A DNA stretch of 64,000 nt from Cyanobium sp. ATX 6F1 (lineage in GTDB: Bacteria; Cyanobacteriota; Cyanobacteriia; PCC-6307; Cyanobiaceae), in assembly GCF_024346315.1 (NCBI RefSeq), contig NZ_JAGQCS010000005.1:62001-126000 (forward strand), read 5' to 3'. Under the pieces are notes generated by a model. The model was not told where the DNA came from, made no database searches, and saw nothing but the letters and a program-made list of their open reading frames with translations. The translations under genes were made by a program, and so were the position numbers. How positions within the stretch are numbered: the stretch's first letter is position 1; each line of letters starts with the position of its first letter. Below are positions 9,092-18,142 of the stretch, one piece after another.

Positions 9092-9146
9092 GGATGGGCC
9101 CCGACGGGGGAACGCATGCCGAGTACGCCCATTCGAGCCGAGGGGA

Positions 9147-9219
9147 TGGGGGTCCCGGGGATCGAACCCGGCTTAGGCGAATTATGAGTTCGCTGCATTC
9201 ACCAGATTGCTAGACCCCC
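9147..9219 (-). tRNA. tRNA with CAU anticodon (Met, or Ile2)
   Basis: Read on the minus strand this folds as a 73-nt cloverleaf: acceptor GGGGGTC/GACCCCC with discriminator A; D-arm closed by GCA/TGC with GG in the loop; anticodon stem GCGAA/TTCGC with loop CTCATAA (anticodon CAT); variable loop CTAAG; T-stem CCGGG/CCCGG with loop TTCGATC. CCA is not encoded. The G1-C72 pair differs from the C1-A72 mismatch of typical bacterial initiators, so elongator Met is most likely; lysidine-modified Ile2 cannot be excluded by eye. Confidence 0.9.
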
Positions 9220-9229
9220 CGCTGCGGTC

Positions 9230-9820
9230 TCACCAGAGACCGCGAACGGGCGTGTAGGTGGTGAGCGGCTGACGCGGGACGGGGAAGGACTGCACCGACA
9301 TCCCGCAGCCCGCCTGAGACAGACCGGAGCAGAAGCCGTTACCCACGTCGGCGGTGCGCCAGGGGATCGGGCTGCTCTGCTCCTCCAGCAAGGCCTGGTA
9401 GGTGTTGTCGAGCGCCGAGCCATCCCAGACGATCGTCTGATCGGGGAAACCGAAGGCAACGATCTTGCCGCCATCCCGGCCAGGGGCAGAGATTCCGAGC
9501 ACATCGGTGATCTGGCCGGTCAGGCTCACGCCCCGGGCGAAGGGTGCGGTGTAGCTGTAGAAGCGGCGCTCCACCAGCTCAGAGGTGGTCTGCACCACGC
9601 CGCAGCGGGTGACCTCGACGGTGGAGGCGGGGAAGGCTCCGCTGACCCCGCGCCCCGGCAGCGGCGCTTCGATCGTGGTGTTGCAGATCACTGGGCCGGC
9701 CTGGGCCGCAGGCGGGCTCAGCAGCGCCGCGGCCACCAGCGCAGGACCGAGGCCCAGCAGGGCGCTCCAAAAGAGACCGCCAGTGGGGCTCAGGCGGGGA
9801 TGACGGGGCGCGCGGGCCAT
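9230..9820 (-). CDS. secreted protein of unknown function
   Basis: 196 residues. A signal peptide is evident: basic start, a hydrophobic core around residues 16-35 ([18 protein letters not shown]) and AQA as a likely cleavage site near residue 41. The mature part has Cys at several positions (VICNT, VTRCGVV, GFCSG, AGCGM), suggesting periplasmic disulfides. I recognise no domain. The gene lies immediately downstream of the tRNA's 5' end and is divergent from pyrE, whose start is 70 bp away. Confidence 0.7.
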   Translation of the reverse strand: MARAPRHPRLSPTGGLFWSALLGLGPALVAAALLSPPAAQAGPVICNTTIEAPLPGRGVSGAFPASTVEVTRCGVVQTTSELVERRFYSYTAPFARGVSLTGQITDVLGISAPGRDGGKIVAFGFPDQTIVWDGSALDNTYQALLEEQSSPIPWRTADVGNGFCSGLSQAGCGMSVQSFPVPRQPLTTYTPVRGLW

Positions 9821-9889
9821 GGAGACACTCCTGGATCTAGGCGCAAACTAGACAACTTGGCCGCGCTGTGCCAGGTCCTGTTACCGCCC

Positions 9890-10486
9890 ATGGCTTCTTC
9901 GACCGCCCGAACCCTGCCCACCACCCCCCCCGAACGACGCGCCGCCCTGCTGGCGTTGCTGGCCCGCCGGGCCTATCGCCACGGCCAGTTCACCCTCGCC
10001 TCCGGCCGCAGCAGCCACCACTACGTGAACTGCAAACCGGTGAGCCTCAGTGGTTTTGGCCTCGCCCTGCTCTCCGCCGAACTGCTGGAGCGGGTGGAGC
10101 CGGAGGCGGTGGCGGTGGCGGGGCTGACCCTCGGGGCCGACCCCCTGGTGAGCGGCGTCGCCCAGGCCGCTGCCCTCTCGGGCCGAGCGCTGGATGCCCT
10201 GATCGTGCGCAAGGAGGCCAAGGGCCACGGCACCGGCGCCTGGCTGGAGGGGCCCTTGCCCGAAGCCGGCAGCCGCCTCACGGTGCTCGAAGATGTGGTC
10301 ACCAGCGGCGGCTCCTCCCTCAAGGCGGTTCGTCAGCTTCGAGATGCCGGCTACCGGGTGGAGCGGGTGGTGACGATCGTCGATCGCCAGGAGGGCGGCG
10401 AGGCGGCCATGGCCGCCGAAGGGCTGGAACTGGTGAGCCTTTTTCTGCTCGAGGAGGTGGCCGCCACGGCCGCCCAACAACCGTGA
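9890..10486 (+). CDS. pyrE: orotate phosphoribosyltransferase
   Basis: Converts orotate and PRPP to OMP in pyrimidine synthesis. Visible are the N-terminal [18 protein letters not shown], the RKEAKGHG flexible loop and the PRPP-binding motif [16 protein letters not shown] (from residue 132). The ATG at 9890 gives 198 residues, normal for PyrE; an in-frame ATG at 9800 would add 30 residues without family counterpart. The stop overlaps the GTG start of ygfZ, so the two are translationally coupled. Confidence 0.95.
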   Translation: MASSTARTLPTTPPERRAALLALLARRAYRHGQFTLASGRSSHHYVNCKPVSLSGFGLALLSAELLERVEPEAVAVAGLTLGADPLVSGVAQAAALSGRALDALIVRKEAKGHGTGAWLEGPLPEAGSRLTVLEDVVTSGGSSLKAVRQLRDAGYRVERVVTIVDRQEGGEAAMAAEGLELVSLFLLEEVAATAAQQP

Positions 10487-11460
10487 GCGCCACCACCTCC
10501 CCCTGGGCCTGGCAGCCCGCCCGGCCCAGCCGCCTGGTGGAGTCCGTCAGCCTGATACGCCTGGAGGGCCCAGATAGCCTGCGGGTGCTGCACGGCCAGA
10601 CGAGCCAGGCGATCGAGGGGGCCCGGGCCGGCCAGCTGCTGGCCACCTGCATCATCGGTCCCACCGCCCGCCTGCGGGGCCTGGCGGAGGTGCTGGTGGA
10701 CAGGGGCGGGGCATGGTTGGTGGTGACGGCCGGGGAGGGGGCCCTGGTGCACCAGGCCCTCGATCGGGTGCTGTTCCCCGCTGACCAGGTGACGCTGGGG
10801 GCGGTGGAAACGGCCACGCTGATCACTCCCCTGGGGCCAGCGCCGGCCGATCCCCTGCCCGCCGCGGCCCCGGGCCACTGGGAACCACTGGGCGATGAGG
10901 GTCCGCAGGGCTGGCTGCTGGGGAAGCGGTTGCTCTGGAGAGACGGCCCCGCGCTGCCGGCCCCCTGGGGGGCCCTCTCAGAGCTCGACCCCGTTGAACA
11001 GGAGCTGTGGCGGCTGCGCCAGGGCTTCCCCGCCGCCCCCGGTGAACTGAATGACGACACCAACCCCTTCGAGCTGGGGCTGGCCGATCGGGTCAGCCTC
11101 AGCAAGGGTTGCTACGTGGGCCAGGAGACCCTGGCCAAACTGAGCACCTACGACGGCGTCAAGCAACAGCTCCGTCGCTTCGTCTCTGCCCCGGGAGCCC
11201 CGAGAGCCGCCCTGGCAGCGGGCAGCGTCCTGGTCACGGCGGCGGGGGAGCGGGCCGGCAAGGTCAGCTCCTGCCTGGAGCTCACGGCCAGCTCAGCCGG
11301 AACGCGCCAGGTGGTCGGCCTGGCTCTGGTGCGCCGTCAGGCCCTGGCCGAACCGGTGCTCTGGGCGGGTGGAGCGGCGGGCACGGGCTGGGCCCTGGAG
11401 CTCTCGTTGCCCGAGGCCTTCGTGGCTCCGCCGCTGGGGGCCGGCCGGCCGAAGCTCTGA
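10483..11460 (+). CDS. ygfZ: folate-binding protein YgfZ (iron-sulfur cluster repair/assembly)
   Basis: A 325-residue member of the GcvT-like YgfZ family, which binds tetrahydrofolate and supports maturation or repair of Fe-S enzymes. The diagnostic motif KGCYVGQE is at residues 208-215, including the conserved Cys210. The start is GTG at 10483, inside the pyrE stop (GTGA overlap). The N-terminal segment [23 protein letters not shown] matches the usual family opening. Convergent with the RecB-like nuclease 21 bp away. Confidence 0.9.
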   Translation: MSATTSPWAWQPARPSRLVESVSLIRLEGPDSLRVLHGQTSQAIEGARAGQLLATCIIGPTARLRGLAEVLVDRGGAWLVVTAGEGALVHQALDRVLFPADQVTLGAVETATLITPLGPAPADPLPAAAPGHWEPLGDEGPQGWLLGKRLLWRDGPALPAPWGALSELDPVEQELWRLRQGFPAAPGELNDDTNPFELGLADRVSLSKGCYVGQETLAKLSTYDGVKQQLRRFVSAPGAPRAALAAGSVLVTAAGERAGKVSSCLELTASSAGTRQVVGLALVRRQALAEPVLWAGGAAGTGWALELSLPEAFVAPPLGAGRPKL

Positions 11461-11481
11461 GCAGCGCCCGGCGCAGCACCG

Positions 11482-12957
11482 TCAGCTCCTGCTGTCCTGC
11501 TCCAGCAACCACTGGGCCACACGCCAGGTGGCCAGGCCGTCGTCGTGGTTGTAGCGGAAGATCCGGCGCAGCAGGTGATGGCTGCCCCGGGGGGCGCTGG
11601 CCGTTCCCGAGCGCCATTGCCGCCACCAGAGCAGGCAGCGGGCCCCATCCACCCCCTTCTGACTCCACTGGAACCCAAGCCAGCCGGCCACCGCCTTGAG
11701 CCCATAGCTGTTCACCGGCAGCAGCCAATGGCGCTTCAGCCGCTGGTGCAGATCCAGGCAGCGGGCCCGCAGGGCCTCCAGCTCGGCGTCCGTGGCGCCC
11801 TGGCGCTGGGCCAGGCGCACCAGGGCCAGCGATTCGGTCTCGCCGTAATGGAGCACCGGCCAGCCGGGGTAGCGCGCCAGCAGGCGCTGGAGGCGCAGCC
11901 AGAGGCGCGCCTCGCCGTGTTCGTAGAGCGCCATCAGCGGGTGGTAGGGGGCGGCGTCGGCATCACCCCAGCCATCCGATCCCCGCTCCAGGCGCAGAAA
12001 GCCGTGCAGAAAATCATCGCGGGCATCGGGATCCGATTCGATGTCGTAGATCAGCACCCCCGGCGCCGACTCCAGCTCCGGCAGGGCGGGACCGGCCCCC
12101 AGGCGCTGCGGCACCCCCGAGCGCTGCACCCGGGCCTGGGCGACCAGCTGGGCCGCCACCTCCCGGTGCTGTTCCCCGTGCACCTCAAGGGCGTCCGCCA
12201 GCTGCTCGGGATCGGCCGCCGCCAGGTCGGCGAGCCTCGGCAGCCCCAGCTCGATCAGCAGCTCCCGGCGCTTGGCGCCGATGCCGCTCACCTCGCTGAG
12301 GTGCCCCTCCGCCGCCGCCTCGCGCCCGCAGAAGCCCCGCCAACTGCAGAGGGTGCATTTCTTGCGGTCGGTGGTCAGCGGCGGCATGGGCCCGGCGCCG
12401 AGCTCCTCGCCCATGCGCAGCAGCTGCCCGTCCAGCTGGCGCTCCAGGGCTGGGGTCAGGGCCAGCCGTTCCTGCTCCAGCGCGCCACCGGAAACCGCGA
12501 CCACCAGAGCGTGGTCCACGGGACCCTGCTGGGTGCGGGCCAGAAGCCGGCCCGAGAAACTCATCGCGAGCCGATGCTCGCGGGTGAGGCGGCGGCCCTG
12601 GCGGGCGAGCACGGGCCGGTAGGCCCAGCCCCCCCAGCGGCTGTGCCCCTCCACCCGCTGCAGCAGGGGCGGATGGGCCTCCAGCTCCAGACCCCCGGGT
12701 CCGGGGCCGCGCAGGCGCAGGCCCACCACCGCCTCGGCCCCCTCCGCGCAGGCCCCTGGGCCATGGCGGGGGCGCCTGGGCACCAGGGCCGCAAAGCTGC
12801 GGTACTGATCCTCCAGTTGCAGGCTGCGGTGGGCCGTCCAGAGCCGCTCGGAGGCCTCCCCGTGCAGGTCAAGCCAGGCGCGGCGACGGCAACGCAACCA
12901 ACTACGCAACAGACGATCGGTGATCGGTAACCGATCGTTCGGCGTAGTTGGCCCCAT
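11482..12957 (-). CDS. TM0106-family RecB-like putative nuclease
   Basis: 491 residues. N-terminal PD-(D/E)XK/RecB-like region, then a cysteine cluster KKCTLCSWRGFCGREAA (about residues 200-210) of the kind that ligates an iron-sulfur cluster in Cas4/AddB-like nucleases. A helix-hairpin-helix-like GIGAKRRELLIELGL follows. The C-terminal half is an RNase-H-like exonuclease fold with YDIESDPD, HYGETES and a terminal RYNHDDGLATWRVAQWLL. Probably acts in DNA repair; no Cas genes are nearby. The start at 12957 is supported by the start-proximal DRLLRSWLRCRRRAWLDLHG segment typical of this family. Confidence 0.82.
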   Translation of the reverse strand: MGPTTPNDRLPITDRLLRSWLRCRRRAWLDLHGEASERLWTAHRSLQLEDQYRSFAALVPRRPRHGPGACAEGAEAVVGLRLRGPGPGGLELEAHPPLLQRVEGHSRWGGWAYRPVLARQGRRLTREHRLAMSFSGRLLARTQQGPVDHALVVAVSGGALEQERLALTPALERQLDGQLLRMGEELGAGPMPPLTTDRKKCTLCSWRGFCGREAAAEGHLSEVSGIGAKRRELLIELGLPRLADLAAADPEQLADALEVHGEQHREVAAQLVAQARVQRSGVPQRLGAGPALPELESAPGVLIYDIESDPDARDDFLHGFLRLERGSDGWGDADAAPYHPLMALYEHGEARLWLRLQRLLARYPGWPVLHYGETESLALVRLAQRQGATDAELEALRARCLDLHQRLKRHWLLPVNSYGLKAVAGWLGFQWSQKGVDGARCLLWWRQWRSGTASAPRGSHHLLRRIFRYNHDDGLATWRVAQWLLEQDSRS

Positions 12958-13059
12958 CGGGGCACGCTACGGCGGCCGGTGGCCTGCCACCAGGCCGGCA
13001 CGACGACGCCCCCAAGTGCCGCCTCCGGCTGCTACGGCTAGGCCAGCGCGTCCGCACCG

Positions 13060-14511
13060 ATGGCCTCTGCCCCCCTGCCCCTGGTTCCCAGCCCGATCGC
13101 CTTCGGCACCGATGGCTGGCGGGGCATCCTCGGGGTGGACATCACCATCGAACGCCTGCTGAGCGTGGCCGCCGCCGCCGCCCGGGAGCTGGAGCATTCC
13201 GCCCCCGAAGGTCTGCGCAGCCGCGAGGTGGTGATCGGCTACGACCGTCGCTTCATGGCGCCGGAGTTCGCCGCCGCCATCGCCGCGGCCGTGCGCGGCG
13301 CCGATCTGGAACCCGTGCTCACCGACACCCCGGTGCCCACCCCCGCCTGCAGCTGGGCGGTGGTGGAACGCGCCGCCCTCGGGGCGCTCGTGATCACCGC
13401 CAGCCACAACCCGCCCGAATGGCTCGGGCTGAAGATCAAGGGCCACTTCGGCGGCTCGGTGGAGGGCGACTTCACCGCCCGGGTGGAGCGGCGTCTGGCG
13501 GCGGGGGGGATCACGGTGCCGATCGAGGGCGACACCCCCCTGATCGATGGTTGGGGCGGCTACCTCGATGGCCTGCGCCGCCAGGTGGACACCGCCGCCC
13601 TGGCCTCAGGCCTGGCTGAATTGGGCCTGAAGGTGATCGTCGATCCGATGCACGGCTCAGCCGCCGGCGGCCTCGGAGCCCTGCTGGGCGAGGGGATCAG
13701 CGAGATCCGCTCAGCGCGGGATCCCCTGTTCGGCGGCCACCCCCCCGAACCCCTGGCCCCCTACCTCAACGAGCTGATCGCCCGGGTGAACGCCAGCACC
13801 GCCGCCGGCCAACCGGCAGTGGGGATCGTCTTCGATGGCGATGGCGACCGCATCGCCGCCATCGACGAACACGGCCGCTACTGCAGCACCCAACTGCTGA
13901 TGCCGCTGCTGATCGACCACCTGGCCGGGGCCAGGGGCCTTCCGGGAAAGGTGATCAAGACCGTGAGCGGCTCGGATCTGATGGCGGCCGTGGCCGAAGA
14001 CCTGGGTCGCGAGGTGATCGAGAAGCCCGTGGGCTTCAAGTACATCGCCAGCGAAATGCTCGCCGGCGAGGTGCTGATCGGCGGCGAGGAGTCCGGTGGG
14101 GTGGGCTTCGGCCTCCATCTGCCCGAGCGCGATGCCCTGCTCGTGGCCCTGCTGCTGCTGGAGGCCCTGGTGGAGGGCGGCCTGCCCCTGGGGGCCCGCC
14201 TCAATGCCCTCCAACAACGTTGCGGAGGCGCCAGCGCCTACGACCGCCTCGACCTGCGCCTCAAGGACATGGCCAGCCGAGCGCGGCTGGAGCGGCAGCT
14301 GGCGGAAGCGCCCCCCGCTGAGGTGGCCGGCGCCCCCGTGCGCGAGGTGATCCGCACCGATGGCGTCAAGTTGCGGCTCGGGCCGAGCCACTGGCTGATG
14401 CTGCGCTTCTCCGGCACCGAACCGCTGCTGCGGCTCTACTGCGAAGCGCCCAGCGAGGAGCGGGTGGCCCAGGTGCTGGCCTGGGCGCGCGCCCTGGCGG
14501 AGCAGGCGTGA
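13060..14511 (+). CDS. phosphoglucomutase/phosphomannomutase family protein
   Basis: A 483-residue alpha-D-phosphohexomutase interconverting hexose 1- and 6-phosphates, needed for glycogen and sugar-nucleotide supply. All four site motifs are intact: phosphoserine loop TASHNP (113-118, Ser115), metal loop DGDGDR (259-264), sugar loop GGEESGG (341-347) and phosphate-binding RFSGTEP (449-455). GEESGG is the form usually seen in glucose/mannose-type enzymes. The stop overlaps the start of rdgB. Phosphoglucomutase activity is the most likely role in a cyanobacterium; mannose specificity is possible. Confidence 0.9.
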   Translation: MASAPLPLVPSPIAFGTDGWRGILGVDITIERLLSVAAAAARELEHSAPEGLRSREVVIGYDRRFMAPEFAAAIAAAVRGADLEPVLTDTPVPTPACSWAVVERAALGALVITASHNPPEWLGLKIKGHFGGSVEGDFTARVERRLAAGGITVPIEGDTPLIDGWGGYLDGLRRQVDTAALASGLAELGLKVIVDPMHGSAAGGLGALLGEGISEIRSARDPLFGGHPPEPLAPYLNELIARVNASTAAGQPAVGIVFDGDGDRIAAIDEHGRYCSTQLLMPLLIDHLAGARGLPGKVIKTVSGSDLMAAVAEDLGREVIEKPVGFKYIASEMLAGEVLIGGEESGGVGFGLHLPERDALLVALLLLEALVEGGLPLGARLNALQQRCGGASAYDRLDLRLKDMASRARLERQLAEAPPAEVAGAPVREVIRTDGVKLRLGPSHWLMLRFSGTEPLLRLYCEAPSEERVAQVLAWARALAEQA

Positions 14512-15146
14512 GCGCCGTCCACGGGTTCGAGGGCGGCCCCAGGGTGCTGGTGATCGCCAGCGGCAACGCCGGCAAGCTGCGGGAGTTCACGGCCCTGCTC
14601 TCCGGCCTCAACCTGGAACTGCTGCCCCAGCCGGCGGGCCTGGAGGTGGAGGAAACCGGCGACAGCTTCGCCGCCAATGCCCGGCTCAAGGCCGAAGCGG
14701 TGGCCCGGGCCACGGGCCACTGGGCCCTGGCCGACGACTCCGGCCTCAGCGTGGGGGCCCTCGGCGGCGCACCCGGCCTCCACTCGGCCCGCTACGCCGC
14801 CAGCGACTCCGAGCGCATCGCACGTCTGCTGCGGGAGCTGGACGCCGCCGGCAGCCCCGAAACTCCTGCCGACCGCAGGGCCCAGTTCACGGCCGCCCTG
14901 GCGCTGGCGGACCCCAGCGGCCAGACGGTGCTGGAGGTGGAGGGGATCTGTCCGGGGGAGATCCTCGAGGCGCCCAGAGGCGTGGGCGGCTTCGGCTACG
15001 ACCCGATCTTCTGGGTTCCCGAGGCGGCCCAGACCTTCGCCGAGATGGACCCGGAGCTCAAACGGCGCCTGGGCCACCGCGGCCGGGCCCTCGAAGCGCT
15101 CCTGCCCCGGCTGCGGCCCCTCCTGGACGGATCGCCGCTGGGCTGA
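14508..15146 (+). CDS. rdgB: RdgB/HAM1 non-canonical purine NTP pyrophosphatase
   Basis: Hydrolyses dITP, dXTP and ITP to monophosphates, keeping deaminated purines out of nucleic acids. Family motifs: ASGNAGKLREF near residue 17, ADDSGLSVGALGGAPGLHSARY, and GGFGYDPIF. The GTG at 14508 overlaps the upstream mutase stop (GTGA). The 212-residue length is normal. The stop lies in a hairpin shared with the stop of the convergent MscS gene. Confidence 0.93.
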   Translation: MSAVHGFEGGPRVLVIASGNAGKLREFTALLSGLNLELLPQPAGLEVEETGDSFAANARLKAEAVARATGHWALADDSGLSVGALGGAPGLHSARYAASDSERIARLLRELDAAGSPETPADRRAQFTAALALADPSGQTVLEVEGICPGEILEAPRGVGGFGYDPIFWVPEAAQTFAEMDPELKRRLGHRGRALEALLPRLRPLLDGSPLG

Positions 15147-15157
15147 ACCGCTCAGCC
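15141..15157. repeat. hairpin spanning both stops of the rdgB/MscS convergent pair
   Basis: GGCTGA (15141-15146) and TCAGCC (15152-15157) are perfect inverted repeats around a 5-nt loop. The left arm contains the rdgB TGA, the right arm the MscS TGA read on the other strand. No T-run follows on either side, so termination here would not be classical. Confidence 0.5.
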
Positions 15158-16837
15158 GGGGGGCGCCTCGCCGAAGGGCTGGGCAGGCCAGGGGGGCACG
15201 GTGCTGCCGTTGCCGTTGCGCATGGCGTGGTAGCCGGGGGAGAGGATTTCCACGCCAGCGGCCGCAAACTGGTCCTGGATCGCGCCGAGCAGATCGGAGA
15301 GGCTGCGGCGGTAGGTCTCCACATCGGCTACGTAGGCGTTGAGCTCGTAGCTGATGTGGAAGTCGTTAAGGGAGGTCTGCAGCACAAAGGGGGGAACCTC
15401 CTGGCTGATGCCGGCGGTGGCGGCGGCGGCGGCGAGCATCAACTGGTGCACCTGGCGCCAGGGCACGTCGTAGCCGATGGTGACCGTGGTGGCGATCACC
15501 ACAGGCTCATCGATCTCCCGCCGGGCCAGGCTGTAGTTGACGATCGAGGCACCGAGCACGGTGGCGTTGGGGATGCTCACCACTTCGTTACGGGGGGTGC
15601 GCAGGCGGGTCACCAGCAGGGCGCTGTCGTGAACGATGCCGACGGTACCGTTGATGCTGACCCGGTCCCCCTCCTGGTAGGCGCGGGTGTAGGTGAGCAT
15701 CAGCCCGCCGATCAGGTTGGCGGCCACGGCGCTGGAGCCCAGGGCCGCCAGCACCCCCACGAACAAGCCCGCCCCCTGGAAGGCCTTGCTGTTGGCACCA
15801 GGGATGTAGGGGTAGGCCAGCACCGCCCCCAACAACAGGATGCCGATCCCCACCAGCCGGGCCGTGGGCCGCGCCCACTCGGGATAGAACCAGCGCAGGC
15901 GCAGGTTCCCCAGCTCCACCGCCTTGAACCAGGCGTTGCTGGCGCGCATCAACAGCACACTGAGCCCCAGGATCACCGCCACGGAGATCAGGTCGGGAAT
16001 GGCCCGAACCAACGAAGCGAAACCGCCCACCACCAGGGCCCTGATCTGGCCGGTCAGGGTCTGGGAGAGGGCCTGGGTGGGCGGGAAGAGCCCCAGGAAC
16101 AGGGGGATCGAGAGGTAACTGACCAGCAGCAGCACGGCGCCATGGACGATCCGGCGCAGGGGGTCGAGCAGGCCGCGGAGCTGGTCGGCGGTGAGCCATT
16201 GATTGCCGCCCACGTGAAGCCCCTGAAGGCGACGGTTCGCCGGATCAGCGATCCAGCGCTTGAGCCTCCGGTTGAGAGCGATCTGACCCCGCAGCCAGAG
16301 GATGTAAAGCCCCAGGGCCAGCAGGGCCAGGGCCGTGCCCCGGATCCAGTCCTGGCGGCGGTGGGTGCGGCGGTAGCGCTCGATCGCCCCCCGAATCTGC
16401 CCCAGATAACGCTCGGCAAGCTGCTGGCGGCTGAGGCCGAAACGGGCCGCGTTGCGATCGTCGACCGCGATCTGGGGATCGAACTCCCCGTTTCGCAGCA
16501 GGCCGATGCTGGTGTACGGGGGATCCTCGCGGATCACGAGCTGCGCCGGATCGACGCTGTAGTCGGCGGCCAGGGCCGCCAGCCGGCGGTTGCCCCGACG
16601 GGCCATTTCCACCGGGGTCTGGACCCCGACCGCAGCACGGATCTCCAGCACCCGCCGCCCCTCGAGCTCGACAAAGCCCGCCGGCGGCCCCACCGCCGCC
16701 GCCGGATTCCCGGGGGCGGCCCCTCCCAGAGCTGTCGGCAGCGCCGCCACCACCGCCACCGCCAGGGCCGCAGCCAGCAGCGCAGCCAGGAGCTGGCGCA
16801 GTCTTCGCCCCCAACCAAAGCGACGGGAGTGGCTCAC
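15152..16837 (-). CDS. MscS family mechanosensitive ion channel
   Basis: A 561-residue membrane protein. An N-terminal signal-anchor hydrophobic stretch (LLAALLAAALAVAVVAALP) is followed by a periplasmic region, then about four or five transmembrane segments between residues 190 and 390. The MscS pore/beta domain comes next: ALGSSAVAANLIGGLMLTYTRAYQEGDRVSINGTVGIV, then the VTRLRTPRNEVVSIPNATVLG signature. It probably releases osmolytes on hypo-osmotic shock or serves a related regulatory channel role. Convergent with rdgB and divergent from the HAD phosphatase. Confidence 0.9.
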   Translation of the reverse strand: MSHSRRFGWGRRLRQLLAALLAAALAVAVVAALPTALGGAAPGNPAAAVGPPAGFVELEGRRVLEIRAAVGVQTPVEMARRGNRRLAALAADYSVDPAQLVIREDPPYTSIGLLRNGEFDPQIAVDDRNAARFGLSRQQLAERYLGQIRGAIERYRRTHRRQDWIRGTALALLALGLYILWLRGQIALNRRLKRWIADPANRRLQGLHVGGNQWLTADQLRGLLDPLRRIVHGAVLLLVSYLSIPLFLGLFPPTQALSQTLTGQIRALVVGGFASLVRAIPDLISVAVILGLSVLLMRASNAWFKAVELGNLRLRWFYPEWARPTARLVGIGILLLGAVLAYPYIPGANSKAFQGAGLFVGVLAALGSSAVAANLIGGLMLTYTRAYQEGDRVSINGTVGIVHDSALLVTRLRTPRNEVVSIPNATVLGASIVNYSLARREIDEPVVIATTVTIGYDVPWRQVHQLMLAAAAATAGISQEVPPFVLQTSLNDFHISYELNAYVADVETYRRSLSDLLGAIQDQFAAAGVEILSPGYHAMRNGNGSTVPPWPAQPFGEAPPG

Positions 16838-16920
16838 GCGGGCGCGACGAAGGGTTGCACGGAACCTATCTTCTCGAGGCCCCCCAGGCTCGTCTGCCCT
16901 TGGGCATCGTTTCTCTTCCC

Positions 16921-17952
16921 ATGCGCGGCAACCTGGGGATCAGGGCGTTGTTCATGGCCGTCCTGCTCCTGCTCACCATGGGCCCGCCCGTCTCCGCCGC
17001 CCCCTCCCCCGCGGGGGGCGACCCCCTGCCCTCCTGGCGGGAGGGCCCGGTCAAACGCCGGCTGCTGGCCTTCGTGGCCGCCGTCAGCACCCAAGGCAGC
17101 CGCGACTACGTGCCAGCGGCGGAGCGCCTGGCGGTGTTCGACAACGACGGCACCCTCTGGGGCGAGCAGCCGATGTATGTGCAGCTCGCCTTCGCCCTCG
17201 ATCGGGCCCGAACGCTTGTGGCCCAGCGGCCGGAGCTGGCGGCCAACCCCGTGGTCGCCGCGGCGGCGGCCGGCGATGTCAAGGCGGTGATGGCCCAGGG
17301 CACCCAGGGGTTGCTGGAGCTGGTGGCCCTCACCCATGGCGGGATGAGCACGGAGACCTTCGCCCGGATCGTGCGCGACTGGTTCCGCAGCGCCTGCCAT
17401 CCTGGCCTTCACCGGCCCTACAGCAGCCTCACCTTCGCGCCGATGGGTGAACTGTTGGAGCTGCTGCGCTCGCGGGGGTTCCTCACCGTGATCGTGTCCG
17501 GCGGCGGCAGCGATTTCCTGCGGGTGGTCACCGAGGAGCTCTACGGCGTGCCACCGGAGCAGGTGATCGGCTCCACCGTGCGCACCACCTATGCCGTCGA
17601 GGGGAGCGTGCCGGTGCTGCTGCGGCACCCCGAGGTGGCCTTCATCGATGACGGGGCCGGCAAGCCGGTGGGCATCCACACCGCCCTGGGCCGGCGGCCG
17701 ATCGCCGCCTTCGGCAACTCCGACGGTGATTTCGAGATGCTCGAGTGGACCACCGCCGGCCCGGGCGCCCGCCTGGGCCTGATCCTTCACCACGACGACG
17801 CCGAACGGGAGTTCGCCTACGACCGGAACTCCCCCTTCGGCCGACTGGATCGGGCCCTGGCCGCGGCCCCGCAGCGGGGCTGGACGGTGGTGAGCATGCG
17901 CAACGACTGGGAGCGGGTGTACCGGCTCAGCGCGAGCCCCTGCTCCCCGTGA
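16921..17952 (+). CDS. exported HAD-superfamily phosphatase
   Basis: 343 residues from the ATG at 16921, chosen because it opens with a clean signal peptide (MRGNLGIRALFMAVLLLLTM, cleavage near VSA-AP, residue 26). HAD motifs: DNDGT with the nucleophile Asp74 and Asp76; motif II in VIVSGGG; motif IV in FGNSDGD. The layout resembles phosphoserine-phosphatase-like HADs rather than sugar phosphatases, but the substrate is not predictable. A periplasmic or thylakoid-lumen location is inferred from the signal sequence. Confidence 0.85.
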   Translation: MRGNLGIRALFMAVLLLLTMGPPVSAAPSPAGGDPLPSWREGPVKRRLLAFVAAVSTQGSRDYVPAAERLAVFDNDGTLWGEQPMYVQLAFALDRARTLVAQRPELAANPVVAAAAAGDVKAVMAQGTQGLLELVALTHGGMSTETFARIVRDWFRSACHPGLHRPYSSLTFAPMGELLELLRSRGFLTVIVSGGGSDFLRVVTEELYGVPPEQVIGSTVRTTYAVEGSVPVLLRHPEVAFIDDGAGKPVGIHTALGRRPIAAFGNSDGDFEMLEWTTAGPGARLGLILHHDDAEREFAYDRNSPFGRLDRALAAAPQRGWTVVSMRNDWERVYRLSASPCSP

Positions 17953-18142
17953 GGGTGGCGCTGGGCAAGAAGGCGCGCAGGCGGTTGCCTGAAAAAATCA
18001 TGAATTGTTGACCGCTCCTTAACCGATCACTGGCAGAGTCCAACGGCGCACACCCCCTGACCCGCTCCCCTTGGTCCGCAGCGGCTTCAGACTGCGCTTG
18101 CCGCCATCAGCCCCAGGCTCAGCCCTCCACACACCTGATCCC

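Noticed and set aside
11545-12930. A 461-codon open frame antisense to the RecB-like nuclease
   Set aside because: Same shadow signature; the minus strand carries a coherent nuclease with a Cys cluster.
12922-12936. Palindrome GATCGGTAACCGATC as an operator
   Set aside because: It lies within the N-terminal codons of the nuclease gene and resembles the GATC-rich HIP1-like background, so an operator role cannot be supported.
11482-12957. Cas4-like reading of the RecB-family nuclease
   Set aside because: The protein is longer than Cas4, has a C-terminal exonuclease-like half typical of the TM0106 family, and no CRISPR components are nearby.
15227-17290. A 687-codon open frame antisense to the MscS gene
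   Set aside because: Composition is His/Gln/Gly-rich low-complexity, typical of a shadow frame, and it runs across the divergent promoter region and into the HAD gene in a wrong frame.
17980-18005. Hairpin CAGGC-GGTT-GCCTG after the HAD phosphatase gene
   Set aside because: It is followed by As, not Ts, on the plus strand, and there is no minus-strand gene ending there, so it does not behave as a terminator.
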